The notes: generated by a model not told the origin, from the letters alone. A stretch of DNA of 50,670 bases from Dehalococcoidia bacterium UBA2158 (GCA_002328185.1 DCWQ01000045.1:16730-67399), one strand, 5' to 3'; counted from the first letter of the stretch, positions 16,909 through 24,508 are shown. A program made the numbers and translations.

Positions 16909-17691
16909 TCCTGTTTCAGTCATGAACGCGCTGATTGCTTCACTGAACCGGAGGTGCTCCTCGATGATGCCCAGGTGTTTGGCTCCCTTGATTATTCTTG
17001 CTTCTGCGTTGGGCATCGCGCGCGCCATCTCATTGGCCATCCGAGGCGTTGAGCCGGGGTCGCCGTTCCCGGTGAGGATCAATGCCGGCATGGAGAACGC
17101 ACCATAGTCCACGGGATGGTCTTCCGCGTTGGAGAGTAGCTCGTAGCTCTCAAGAAACTTGGCCGGGTCGTTGTTCCGCAGGCGAGACGTGATCTGACGC
17201 TCCACGGCCGGGTTGGCCGCTAGGAACTCAGGATTGAAGAATCTTTGCAGCGCCTGCGCCTCCAAACCCTGCTGGTCTCCGTCCTTGGCTTGTTGGAGTC
17301 TGAGAACCATGGCAGCCCGCTCCTCGTCTGTACGTTGGTAGGTGGTGCTGACCAAGACCAACGCTCGCACAGCCTTCGGGTGGGTCGAGGCGAAATGCTT
17401 GGCCACCTGGCCGCCCAGGGAAAACCCGGCCAGCACGATCTCTGAGATCCCGAGTTCTTTGAGCAGTTCGTGCAATTGGGCTACAAAAGGCTGGAAATTC
17501 TGTGCGTCCAGCGGTTCGGTGGTCTCGCCGTGGCCCAACAGGTCATAAGTCAGCGTGGAGCGGCCGGTTATGTCATCCAGCATCGCTTCCCAGATGCTTT
17601 GGTCGAGGCCGACGCCGTGGACCAACACGACGGGAATCGTGCTTGGCACTTCAGAGTATTCATACCTGGTCCCGCGGGCATCTATGCTCAT
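16903..17691 (-). CDS. alpha/beta hydrolase (PcaD/MhpC-like)
   Basis: Serine hydrolase, 262 residues. The oxyanion motif is VLVHGVGLDQSIW (about 22-34). The nucleophile elbow is GFSLGG (Ser about residue 92). The acid is in LILTGNGDPGSTP and the His is in GAKHLGIIEE. The size and cap resemble 3-oxoadipate enol-lactonase or carbon-carbon bond hydrolases, but the substrate is not fixed by sequence. It is divergent from the monooxygenase at 17818. Its 3' end overlaps the broken gene by 6 nt. Confidence 0.88.
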   Translation of the reverse strand: MSIDARGTRYEYSEVPSTIPVVLVHGVGLDQSIWEAMLDDITGRSTLTYDLLGHGETTEPLDAQNFQPFVAQLHELLKELGISEIVLAGFSLGGQVAKHFASTHPKAVRALVLVSTTYQRTDEERAAMVLRLQQAKDGDQQGLEAQALQRFFNPEFLAANPAVERQITSRLRNNDPAKFLESYELLSNAEDHPVDYGAFSMPALILTGNGDPGSTPRMANEMARAMPNAEARIIKGAKHLGIIEEHLRFSEAISAFMTETGL

Positions 17692-17734
17692 GGAAAAACA
17701 GTTCTAATCTCCACTCAGAATGTTCCGCATCAAA

Positions 17735-17763
17735 TTGACACGTCCCTAAGGCGGTGCTAGCGT
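17735..17763 (+). promoter_or_regulatory. possible promoter of the 17818 monooxygenase
   Basis: TTGACA (17735-17740), a 17-nt spacer, then TAGCGT (17758-17763, 3/6). Confidence 0.4.
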
Positions 17764-17817
17764 CTAGTCCGCTGGGGAACGTTCCCTGGCGATTACCCGA
17801 GGAGACGCGGAAACACC

Positions 17818-18870
17818 ATGAAGTTTAGCAACTTCTTATTCCCGGAGAGCAAAACCCCTGACGGCGATTTCGACGTTATCGAAGAATCCCTACGCGAGGC
17901 GGAACTGTCCGAGGAACTTGGCTACGACGTTATCTGGCTGGCGGAGCACCATTTTGACGGGGGCTGCGCCTACGTCGACCCCACAACCTTCGCCGCCGCA
18001 ATCGCCGCCCGGACCAAGAACATCAAGATCGGGTTTGCCGTGGCCCAGATGGCCCTGCATCACCCAATTCGCTTTGCTGAGCAGATCGCGCTGGTGGACA
18101 ACATCAGCAAGGGCCGGATGATCGTGGGCGTGGGCCGGGGCACGGCCTACAACTTCTACGAGTTCCGTGGGTTCGGCGTCGACCCCGACGAAGCCCATGA
18201 CATGCTCTTGGAGGTAGAAGATATCCTGGTCAAGGCCTGGACTACCGAGAACTACAAGCACGACGGTAAGTATTGGCAGGTGGAATTGCCGGTGCTGAGG
18301 CCCCAGGTGTACCAGAAGCCGCATCCACCCATGATCCGCGCCTGCTCCGGGCTGGAATCGACCCTAGAGATGGCCCGCGAGGGACGCCCGTTCATGATGA
18401 ACGTCCAGAGCGACGAGACCACTGTGGAACGGCTGCAACAATACCAGAGCGCGATGTCCAAAGCCGGACATAGCGACGAAACAGTGGCCCGTAGCATGGC
18501 GGATTCCTGGGTCTGGCGCAACATCTTCGTTGCAGACACTGACGCCGAGGCTGAAAAGGTGGGTATACCCTACTTCAAAGAGATGCGTGCGTATCTGCAG
18601 ACCAACCGCGACAAGATGAACACGACGGCCGAGCTTCGGGCCCAGGCGACCGGAGCCGTTGGAGCCGCTCGCAATTCGTTGGAACACGGAATAATCGTCG
18701 GTTCACCGGAAACGGTCACCGAGAGGCTTCAAAAAGTACATGAAAGCGGCGTGGGCGGTGTGATAATACATTTCCGCCTGGGCGCCATGCCCTACGAAGC
18801 CAACGCCAACAGCCTGAAGCTATTCGCGGAGAAGGTAGCGCCGAATTTCAAGGGTTCGGTCGCCGTTTAG
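17818..18870 (+). CDS. LLM class flavin-dependent oxidoreductase (bacterial luciferase-like monooxygenase)
   Basis: A 350-residue LLM barrel, the second paralog here. Landmarks are the strand MKFSNFLFPES, LGYDVIWLAEHHFDGG (about 37-52, the luciferase-type EHH motif), IKIGFAVAQMALHHPIRFAEQ, and VDNISKGRMIVGVGRGTAYNFYEFRGFG. The EHHF motif and length place it with two-component FMNH2-dependent monooxygenases, unlike the F420 type at 5709. It likely oxygenates an organic substrate. No flavin reductase is adjacent. Possibly functionally linked to the divergent hydrolase. Confidence 0.9.
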   Translation: MKFSNFLFPESKTPDGDFDVIEESLREAELSEELGYDVIWLAEHHFDGGCAYVDPTTFAAAIAARTKNIKIGFAVAQMALHHPIRFAEQIALVDNISKGRMIVGVGRGTAYNFYEFRGFGVDPDEAHDMLLEVEDILVKAWTTENYKHDGKYWQVELPVLRPQVYQKPHPPMIRACSGLESTLEMAREGRPFMMNVQSDETTVERLQQYQSAMSKAGHSDETVARSMADSWVWRNIFVADTDAEAEKVGIPYFKEMRAYLQTNRDKMNTTAELRAQATGAVGAARNSLEHGIIVGSPETVTERLQKVHESGVGGVIIHFRLGAMPYEANANSLKLFAEKVAPNFKGSVAV

Positions 18871-18902
18871 CACCTAGGTTCGGTGAAACCGCGATAGCCA
18901 CC

Positions 18903-18926
18903 CGTTCGTCCTGAGGCTCTCGAAGG
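18903..18926. repeat. dispersed palindrome family A, copy 1
   Basis: CGTTCGTCCTGAGGCTCTCG followed by AAGG is an inverted, slightly diverged copy of the CCTTCGACAGGCTCAGGA element also found at 22796 and 38440. Confidence 0.65.
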
Positions 18927-18941
18927 GCGTCGGCGCAACCG

Positions 18942-19394
18942 TTATTTCTGGTCTAGGAACTCAACTTCGAACTTGAGGGTGGCGTTGGAGGGAATCACTC
19001 CGCCGGCGCCGGAAGGACCGTAGGCTAGGCCCGGGGGTATGATCAGCTCCACCTTGCCGCCGATGTTCATAGTCGCCACGCCCTCGTCCCAGCCCTTGAT
19101 GACGCGGCCCGCGCCCAGTGGAAACTCGAATGGCGTGCCCCGGTCCACGGAGCTGTCAAACTTGGTGCCGTCAAGTAGCCATCCAGTGTAATGGACGACT
19201 GCGGTCTTGCCCGGTTCCGCCTTGTCGCCGGTCCCAACTACGATCGTCTTGATCTGAAGCCCGGATGCTGTGGTGATTGTTTCTTCTGCCATTTCTACCC
19301 CTGAATTAGAATCGGTGTTGGAATCAGAATCGGAGGACGATCCGCATGCAATTCCCAAGATTGCCACAAACGACAAAACAAAGAGCCACCGCAT
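18942..19394 (-). CDS. FKBP-type peptidyl-prolyl isomerase lipoprotein
   Basis: A 150-residue exported foldase. A lipoprotein signal has its lipobox at GIAC (Cys about 17), followed by a Ser/Asp-rich linker (SSSDSDSNTDSNSG). The FKBP domain spans about 45-149, with AVVHYTGWLLDGTKFDSS, PLGAGRVIKGWDEGVATM and IPPGLAYGPSGAGGVIP. The active-site aromatic and Asp residues are conserved. It would catalyse proline isomerisation in extracytoplasmic proteins. GGAGG lies 11 nt upstream of the ATG. Confidence 0.92.
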   Translation of the reverse strand: MRWLFVLSFVAILGIACGSSSDSDSNTDSNSGVEMAEETITTASGLQIKTIVVGTGDKAEPGKTAVVHYTGWLLDGTKFDSSVDRGTPFEFPLGAGRVIKGWDEGVATMNIGGKVELIIPPGLAYGPSGAGGVIPSNATLKFEVEFLDQK

Positions 19395-19479
19395 GTTTCT
19401 TGACCTCCAACTTCATGTGAATCGCGCCTGTTCCCGCCCAAAGATGGTAGCACACCAAATGCTTGGATGAGGCACTGGC

Positions 19480-19556
19480 TGTTTCCGGTGCGCGGCATTT
19501 AGCATGGATGGATGAAGCGCTACCAGTTTCAGGTGCAACGCATTTAGTCTATGATG
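19480..19556 (+). repeat. imperfect direct repeat upstream of the rhodanese gene
   Basis: Two copies about 46 nt apart share GTTTC-C/A-GGTGC and CGCATTTAG. They lie in the leader of the rhodanese selenoprotein gene; function unknown. Confidence 0.45.
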
Positions 19557-19586
19557 TCACCTACTTTGGTATAGGAGATAACATCG

Positions 19587-19970
19587 ATGACCGATGAATT
19601 TAGGCAACGGGTAGAGGCCGCTAAGGCCAAGACCAAGGCCGTTAGCGTTACAGACTCGAAACGGCAGCTAGACGAAAAGCCCGAGATCCTTCTGATAGAG
19701 ACTCGGCTGAAAGAGAACGTCCCCCTCAGCGAGCAGGCTGACAACGTAGTGTTCATGTCCGTGGAAGACCTGGACGCTGCGGCCGAAGACTCTTCCAAAA
19801 TGGACCCGCGCTTGTCGAACCCCAACGTACAGATCATCACCACTTGAAAACTTGGACTTAGGGCCGCCGTGGGCGCCCAGATACTCCAGGAAATGGGATT
19901 CAACAACGTGACCTACATGGAAGGCGGGATGGTGGCCTGGAACGAAGCCGGCTTCCCAACCAAGGAATAG
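19587..19970 (+). CDS. rhodanese-like selenoprotein (Sec at the catalytic Cys)
   Basis: A 127-residue single rhodanese domain read through one TGA at 19845-19847 (Sec87). Landmarks are ILLIETR (about 34-40, the LIDVR strand) and VVFMSVEDL. The active-site loop is Sec-K-L-G-L-R-A (87-93), where the family has CxxGxRS/A. GAQILQEMGFNNVTYMEGG and VAW follow. The TGA falls exactly on the persulfide-forming cysteine, and all later conserved positions follow in the same frame. It would carry sulfur or selenium as Sec-S(e) or act as a reductase. The isochorismatase gene follows after 33 nt. AGGAG precedes the start. Confidence 0.87.
19848..19880 (+). promoter_or_regulatory. bacterial SECIS-like hairpin of the rhodanese gene
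   Basis: GGG (19861-19863), a bulged C, CGCC (19865-19868), loop GTG (19869-19871), GGCG (19872-19875), CCC (19876-19878). Outer CT/AG pairs can form across a two-base bulge. The loop G is 22 nt after the TGA. The CGCC/GGCG apex is the same as in the GrdB-like gene. Confidence 0.77.
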
Positions 19971-20003
19971 ACCCTAGTAACTGAACAAATAAGCGGTGAA
20001 ATC

Positions 20004-20726
20004 ATGGCTGATCGAGTCTGGGACAAGTTTCTTACTGACCAGGACAGGGACCATGTGGCGATGGGCGAGAATAAGCATGTGGGTTTCGGTGCAAAGCCGG
20101 CTTTGCTGCTGATCGACCTCTACCGGTGGGTGTTCGGCGACCGGCCTCAGCCCATCTTGGAGGCGACCAAGGAGTGGCCCGCCAGTTGCGGACTGGCCGC
20201 CTGGGACGCCATCCCGCCTATCCAGACGCTGTTGAAGGCCGCCCGGGACGCCGGAATACCGGTGATCCATGCCACGGGCCGCGACGACGACGGCCTGGCC
20301 GGGTGGAGCACGGGACGCCAGGTCTACGGGAATGCGGACCGCAGCCCCGAGGCCCTGGAACGCCGCAACCGCCGTAATGACATCATCGACGAAGTGGCGC
20401 CCATCGACGGCGAACCGGTCATGCACAAAGACTCGCCCAGCGCCTTCTGGGGAACCCCGCTGATCGGCCACCTAACGGCCCACAACGTGGATACCATCAT
20501 CGCAGTGGGCGAGACCACCAGCGGCTGCGTCCGGGCCAGCGTGTTGGACGGCTGCACCAACCGCTTCCGCATGATCGTGGTTGAGGAGGGTGTGTTCGAC
20601 CGCCATGAAGCCGCCCACGCCATCAACCTGTTCGACATGAACCAGAAGTACGCCGACGTGCTGCCCCTGGCGGACGTGCTGGAGTACCTGGGAGAGATCG
20701 GAGCCAGACAAGGCACGGCAGTCTGA
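20004..20726 (+). CDS. isochorismatase family cysteine hydrolase (amidohydrolase-like)
   Basis: A 240-residue hydrolase with the Asp-Lys-Cys triad: Asp38 in ALLLIDLY, Lys142 in VMHKDSPSAFWGTP, and Cys175 in GETTSGCVRASVLDG. The cis-peptide before Cys and the length resemble N-carbamoylsarcosine amidase and maleamate amidohydrolase (NicF) more than true isochorismatase. It probably cleaves a C-N bond in a small amide. It follows the rhodanese gene and ends in a strong terminator. Confidence 0.87.
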   Translation: MADRVWDKFLTDQDRDHVAMGENKHVGFGAKPALLLIDLYRWVFGDRPQPILEATKEWPASCGLAAWDAIPPIQTLLKAARDAGIPVIHATGRDDDGLAGWSTGRQVYGNADRSPEALERRNRRNDIIDEVAPIDGEPVMHKDSPSAFWGTPLIGHLTAHNVDTIIAVGETTSGCVRASVLDGCTNRFRMIVVEEGVFDRHEAAHAINLFDMNQKYADVLPLADVLEYLGEIGARQGTAV

Positions 20727-20749
20727 TCTCAATCCTGCCGGCGAGATTC

Positions 20750-20787
20750 AACCCCCCCGCGGTCAAAGCGACGCGGGGGGTTCTTTT
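20750..20787 (+). terminator. rho-independent terminator after the isochorismatase gene
   Basis: An AACCCCCC...GGGGGGTT stem plus GCG/CGC (11 bp, one bulge) ends in CTTTTCC. Confidence 0.85.
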
Positions 20788-20865
20788 CCTCACCGGGATG
20801 TCCTGTTCCGCGGGGTGTCCGGTTCTCAACGGCGTTTCATATTCTGAATAGAGGCGCTTGTCCTT

Positions 20866-21291
20866 TTACGCTGTTGCAACTACCAGGCCCGACACCGGCA
20901 GGTCAATGGTGAAAGTGGTGTCCGGCATCTGGCCTGCGGATTCTTCGACGATCAGAATCTCGAAGTTCAGCCTGCCACCATGTCCTTTGACGATTTCCTT
21001 GGCCACGTCTAAACCCAGGCCTGTCCCGTGTGATTGCCCCAGGGTGACGAATGGCTCAAAGACCCGTGGGCGAAGTCCAACAGGAATCCCAAATCCGGTG
21101 TCTCCGGCCCCGAGGCGCCAACGGTCGTCCGCATGGCCCGAGCCAACCGTCAACACCCAGCCGTCCGGCATGGCATCAACCGCGTTGGCCACCAGGTTTT
21201 GCATCGAACTAACAGGCCAGTTCGCCTGGAAGATGGTCCCGATCTGTTGGCCGAACCTGTCTTGGTCGCACTCAACGCCGTAGCCGTTCAC
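20866..21291 (-). pseudogene. histidine kinase remnant (HATPase_c part only)
   Basis: Only the ATP-binding half of a sensor kinase remains: MQNLVANAVDAMP (N box), AGDTGFGIP (G1), RVFEPFVT (F box), GTGLGLDVAKEIVKGHGG (G2). No phospho-acceptor His domain or sensor lies upstream; a TGA stop precedes this GTG-initiated frame at about 21300, next to the bS21 promoter. Without the dimerisation/phosphotransfer domain it cannot work as a kinase. I regard it as a truncated relic. Confidence 0.7.
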
Positions 21292-21380
21292 TATCTGCTC
21301 TCATCTTCTGGTGCTTGTGCCTCGGGGTCTTCCCGGCTGGTTGATTGGGTAACACGCCTGTGTTAAATTAGCTTCAATTA

Positions 21381-21399
21381 GCAGACTCATATGGTCTGC
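21381..21399 (+). promoter_or_regulatory. hairpin in the bS21 leader
   Basis: Perfect 6-bp stem GCAGAC/GTCTGC with loop TCATATG lies 7 nt before GGAGG of the bS21 gene. It could control translation of the ribosomal protein mRNA. TTGATT-16-TTAAAT upstream may be the promoter. Confidence 0.4.
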
Positions 21400-21416
21400 A
21401 AGACTTGGAGGCTCAA

Positions 21417-21605
21417 ATGGCATATGTGACTCCCCGCGAGGGCGAGAACCCCGAGAGCCTGGTCAACCGGTTCCGGGCGTCGGTACAACATTCCGGGATT
21501 CTGCGTGAGCTCAAGGACCGCCGGTTCTTCCGCTCCAAGGCCCAGAAAGAGCGATTGGCCGCCCAAAGAGCAGCCCGCCGCCGTCGCCGCCAGAACCGCC
21601 GTTAG
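21417..21605 (+). CDS. rpsU: ribosomal protein bS21
   Basis: A 62-residue, very basic 30S subunit protein: VTPREGENPESLVNRFRASV then GILRELKDRRFFRSKAQKER, with an Arg-rich tail (AARRRRRQNRR). Length and sequence are typical. ATG 21417 follows GGAGG closely; the frame opens 12 nt earlier at a TTG. It is monocistronic with its own terminator. Confidence 0.95.
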   Translation: MAYVTPREGENPESLVNRFRASVQHSGILRELKDRRFFRSKAQKERLAAQRAARRRRRQNRR

Positions 21606-21690
21606 GCTTTCATGCGCTCCCCAGTCCCAGGGCCTTGTCCTGTGTACGTCTGGTGGCTGAGAGATTATTTATTAAAAAATGCTATCACTT

Positions 21691-21743
21691 GGCGGCCTTG
21701 AAAACCGCCCGCTTGCCAAAAAGGCCGGTCAGTGGCCTTTTTT
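21691..21743. terminator. terminator after bS21
   Basis: A first stem GGCGG/CCGCC (21691-21709) is followed by AAAAGGCC (21719-21726), loop GGTCAGT, GGCC then TTTTTT (21738-21743). The rest of 21606-21879 shows nothing else. Confidence 0.8.
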
Positions 21744-21879
21744 CTTTGCTAGGGCCACTTGATGTGGCTCGTGCAGGCGCGTTGACAGCTATTAAGTGCC
21801 ACTGGTAAATTGGATTAGTTGCCCTTAGCACTTCACCCCAACAACTGCTAACGGGTAAGCCCCATTCAGGAGAGAGTCC

Positions 21880-22269
21880 GTGCCCAGATACGATTACCGC
21901 TGCGAAAACTGCCGAGAAGAATTTGAACTGGTGCAGACCTTCGCAGAAGCTGGAAAAGGCTCTTGTCCCGCATGTTCCGGAGCGGGCCAACGCGTCTACC
22001 ATGCAGTACCTGTCATCTATAAAGGCAGCGGGTTCTACACCACCGACTACGGCCGGCCCAAGCCTCCCACGGAGAGCAAGAACGGCTCCAGCAGCGACAG
22101 CTCTTCCTCATCCGACTCCAAACCTTCGGATTCAAGTTCTTCGGGTGACTCAAAGTCGTCCTCGGATTCGAAGTCGGACACTACTGCCAAGTCTTCCAGT
22201 GATAGCTCGGCAAAGTCCTCCTCCGAGTCCGGCAGCAGCGCTTCCTCCACTCCCGCCAGTTCCAGCTAG
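21880..22269 (+). CDS. FmdB-family zinc ribbon protein with Ser-rich tail
   Basis: A 129-residue protein. Residues 1-42 are the FmdB/CxxC_CxxC_SSSS zinc ribbon: YRCENCREEFELVQ then GSCPACSGAG and VYHAVPVIYKGSGFYTTDYG. From about residue 65 onward it is nearly pure Ser/Asp/Lys low complexity. Start is GTG after AGGAGAG. The family is widespread and of uncertain function (regulatory or quality control). Confidence 0.88.
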   Translation: MPRYDYRCENCREEFELVQTFAEAGKGSCPACSGAGQRVYHAVPVIYKGSGFYTTDYGRPKPPTESKNGSSSDSSSSSDSKPSDSSSSGDSKSSSDSKSDTTAKSSSDSSAKSSSESGSSASSTPASSS

Positions 22270-22336
22270 TCGGAAGTGGCCCACCAGGCGTACCGCCCAC
22301 TATAACCGCGCGTGATTTTCCGGTAGGCTGATAGGC

Positions 22337-22816
22337 ATGCGAGCACTGGTTCAGAGAGTGACAAAAGCATCTGTCTCTATCGAAGACGATACCGCTGGAG
22401 AGATCGGCGGAGGCTTGGTCGTCTTTTTAGGGGTCGCCAAAGAAGATGACGAAGCCGATGCGCAATATCTGGTGGAGAAGATCGCCAACCTCAGGATATT
22501 CGCCGACGATGAAAACCGGTTCTACTTCTCGGCCCTAGACATGGGCGCCGAACTTCTAGTGGTGAGCCAGTTCACCCTTTACGCCGACACCCGCAAGGGC
22601 CGGCGTCCCGACTTCAACCAGGCAGCGAGCGGAGAGGATGCCAAACGCCTCTATGAGCACGCGGTGGAGCTATTTCGAGAAGCGGGACTGACTGTAGCCA
22701 CGGGCGTGTTCCAAGAGCACATGCTCGTCTGGCTGGAAAACGACGGCCCGGTGACCATAATGCTGGACAGCGCCGACCGTCAGCGGTCGAGGCGTCTTTC
22801 GACAGGCTCAGGATGA
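22337..22816 (+). CDS. dtd: D-aminoacyl-tRNA deacylase
   Basis: A 159-residue DTD that removes D-amino acids (and Gly from tRNA-Ala) from tRNA. Start MRALVQRVTKASV, active-site SQFTLYAD (77-84), GRRPDF, and the C-terminal cross-subunit NDGPVTIMLDS (GxPVT-like Gly-Pro). The normal protein ends near MLDS; the last 14 residues (ADRQRSRRLSTGSG) come from a dispersed palindrome (family A) that supplies the stop codon. Confidence 0.95.
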   Translation: MRALVQRVTKASVSIEDDTAGEIGGGLVVFLGVAKEDDEADAQYLVEKIANLRIFADDENRFYFSALDMGAELLVVSQFTLYADTRKGRRPDFNQAASGEDAKRLYEHAVELFREAGLTVATGVFQEHMLVWLENDGPVTIMLDSADRQRSRRLSTGSG

Positions 22817-22820
22817 GCGG
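22796..22820. repeat. dispersed palindrome family A, copy 2 (inside the dtd 3' end)
   Basis: CTTTCGACAGGCTCAGGATG then AGCGG, 24/25 identical to the copy at 38441. Confidence 0.75.
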
Positions 22821-22869
22821 ATAGGGAACTTTTGCCTAACGATGACTCATCTGTCGGGACGCCGGAATT

Positions 22870-22898
22870 CCCCCTAAATCCGCCCTTGCAAAGGGGAG
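22870..22898. repeat. dispersed palindrome family B, copy 1
   Basis: CCCCCTAAATCCGCCCTTGC continues with AAAGGGGAG. The CCTTTGCAAAGGGG core recurs at 48266. Confidence 0.55.
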
Positions 22899-22978
22899 CT
22901 TGAACTTTCCCTCCTGGTTTGAATCGGGATAACGGCGGACTGAAGGGGATTTTGTCCTCGATTTCGCTGAATCAATCC

Positions 22979-23472
22979 CTAGCCGAACCAGCCCATGCAG
23001 ATGAAGAATCCCCGCAGGTAGGCTATCTGTCCGCCGTGGGCCACGGTGTCCCAGGCCATCTGGCCCATGCACACCTCCACTGGCCGGGGCTCGGTCACCG
23101 GTCCCATGACTATCTCCTGCTCGAGTTCCTCGGCGGTGATGTCGGCCCGGAATTCCCTGGCGTGGTTCTTGACCGCCTCGTAATGAGTTACCTGCACTTC
23201 CCGGAAAGGCGGGTTCCATGCTGCGACTTGGGCGGCGTTCCAGCCCACATCCCGGTCTTCTGAGTCGGCGGGCATGCCAAATCGTGCCACTCCTCGGAGA
23301 TCGGCACCTAAGTCAGGTCCCGGAGCCGTGTGTGGATGAACATGTCGGTCACCTGGGTCAGGTGCCACCGAATCCAGGCCACCGAATTGCACTGGTCGGT
23401 GGGTTGGCGGACCATCGCGGCCTTGTCCAGACCCTCAAGGACCCCGTCGATCATCTCCCAAATACGTTCCAT
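22979..23472 (-). pseudogene. broken DinB-superfamily protein gene
   Basis: On minus from 23472, MERIWEMIDGVLEGLDKAAM, then SVAWIRWHLTQVTDMFIHTR (the DinB W-x-x-x-H-L metal motif), then a TAG stop and VPISEEWHDL. A frameshift near 23285 leads to FGMPADSEDRDVGWNAAQVA and MAWDTVAHGGQIAYLRGFF (the second metal His). All three parts match DinB/DUF664 proteins in order. One stop and one frameshift inactivate it. Confidence 0.75.
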
Positions 23473-23532
23473 CGCGAAAAGACCCGGTCAACTGGGCTCA
23501 CCATGGGCTCGTCCAATAAGTTTCCGGAATGA

Positions 23533-24387
23533 CTAATCGAATTCCAGGTCTAGGCTGATATCGAGGGCGTCCACCGAATGGGTCAGCCCACCAATAGAGA
23601 TGAGATCCACGCCTGTCTCCGCCACCGCCCGCACGGTGTCGTAGATGATGCCGCCCGAAGCCTCAACAATCGCCTGGTCGCCAATGACCTTCATGGCGTC
23701 GGCCATCTCAGGCACCGACATGTTGTCCAGCATGATGATGTGGGCCCCAGCTTCCAGGGCTACTTCCACCTGCTCCATGTTCTCAACCTCGACCTCAACC
23801 TTGATGGTGTGCGAGGCGCGAGCCAAGGCCAGTTGAATCACATCTTTCAGGCCCATCTCCCGGAAGGCGTTGGCCTGGATGTGGTTGTCTTTGATCAGGA
23901 TGCCGTCGGCCAGGTTTAGCCGGTGGTTGTAGCCGCCGCCCATGCGCACCGAGTACTTGTCCAAGTAGCGGTGGCCGGGAGCGGTCTTGCGGGTGTCGAC
24001 TATCCGGGTATTCAGTCCCTTGACAGCCTCAACATAGCGGTTGGTGTCACTGGCGATGCCGCTCATCCGCTGCATGAAATTCAAGGCGATGCGCTCGGCC
24101 CTGAGTATGCCGGCGGCCGAACCTCGGACCACGACGATGTCAGATCCGGGAGCCAGCGGGGCGCCGTCCTGCAAGATTGCTTTGACGTCTAGGGTGGGGT
24201 CCACGCGCAGAAAGACGGCCATGGCCACATCAACCCCAGCCAGCACTCCATGCGCCTTGGCGCGCAACATACCGGTGCCTTGGATCTCCGGCGGGACCAC
24301 CGCCTGGGTCGTAGGGTCGTTGAAGGTCTGGTCCTCAGCGACCGCGGCATCGATCAACGCGTAAACATCTGGTGGAAACTGAGTCAT
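23533..24387 (-). CDS. nadC: quinolinate phosphoribosyltransferase (decarboxylating)
   Basis: A 284-residue enzyme that makes nicotinate mononucleotide from quinolinate and PRPP. Key sites: TRKTAPGHRYLDKYSVRMGG, HRLNLADGILIKDNHI, EVEVENMEQVEVAL, HIIMLDNM and the phosphate loop VEASGGI. Length is normal. It lies 121 nt downstream of nadA on the same strand and probably shares its transcript. The ATG follows AAGGAAGG. Confidence 0.96.
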   Translation of the reverse strand: MTQFPPDVYALIDAAVAEDQTFNDPTTQAVVPPEIQGTGMLRAKAHGVLAGVDVAMAVFLRVDPTLDVKAILQDGAPLAPGSDIVVVRGSAAGILRAERIALNFMQRMSGIASDTNRYVEAVKGLNTRIVDTRKTAPGHRYLDKYSVRMGGGYNHRLNLADGILIKDNHIQANAFREMGLKDVIQLALARASHTIKVEVEVENMEQVEVALEAGAHIIMLDNMSVPEMADAMKVIGDQAIVEASGGIIYDTVRAVAETGVDLISIGGLTHSVDALDISLDLEFD

Positions 24388-24508
24388 GGCACGCCTTCCT
24401 TATTCTCTAGAAGAGCTTCTAAAACGGCAGGCACAATTGTACTCCAACTGCCGAAGCTGGGCCATATGGATAGGGTATGGGGAAACCGAGCGGGCACAGG
24501 TGGGCCGG

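Noticed and set aside
9687..19847. TGA recoded as Trp or Gly genome-wide
   Set aside because: Many intact genes here end at TGA in the right place (5706, 22816, 37479, 40250, 42267), and Trp is coded by TGG throughout. A reassigned code does not explain TGA only at redox Cys sites.
9687..19847. The four TGA genes as pseudogenes or sequencing errors
   Set aside because: Each has a single disruption, always at the catalytic Cys and always TGA, with a hairpin at the expected distance and no frameshift. True pseudogenes in the window look very different.
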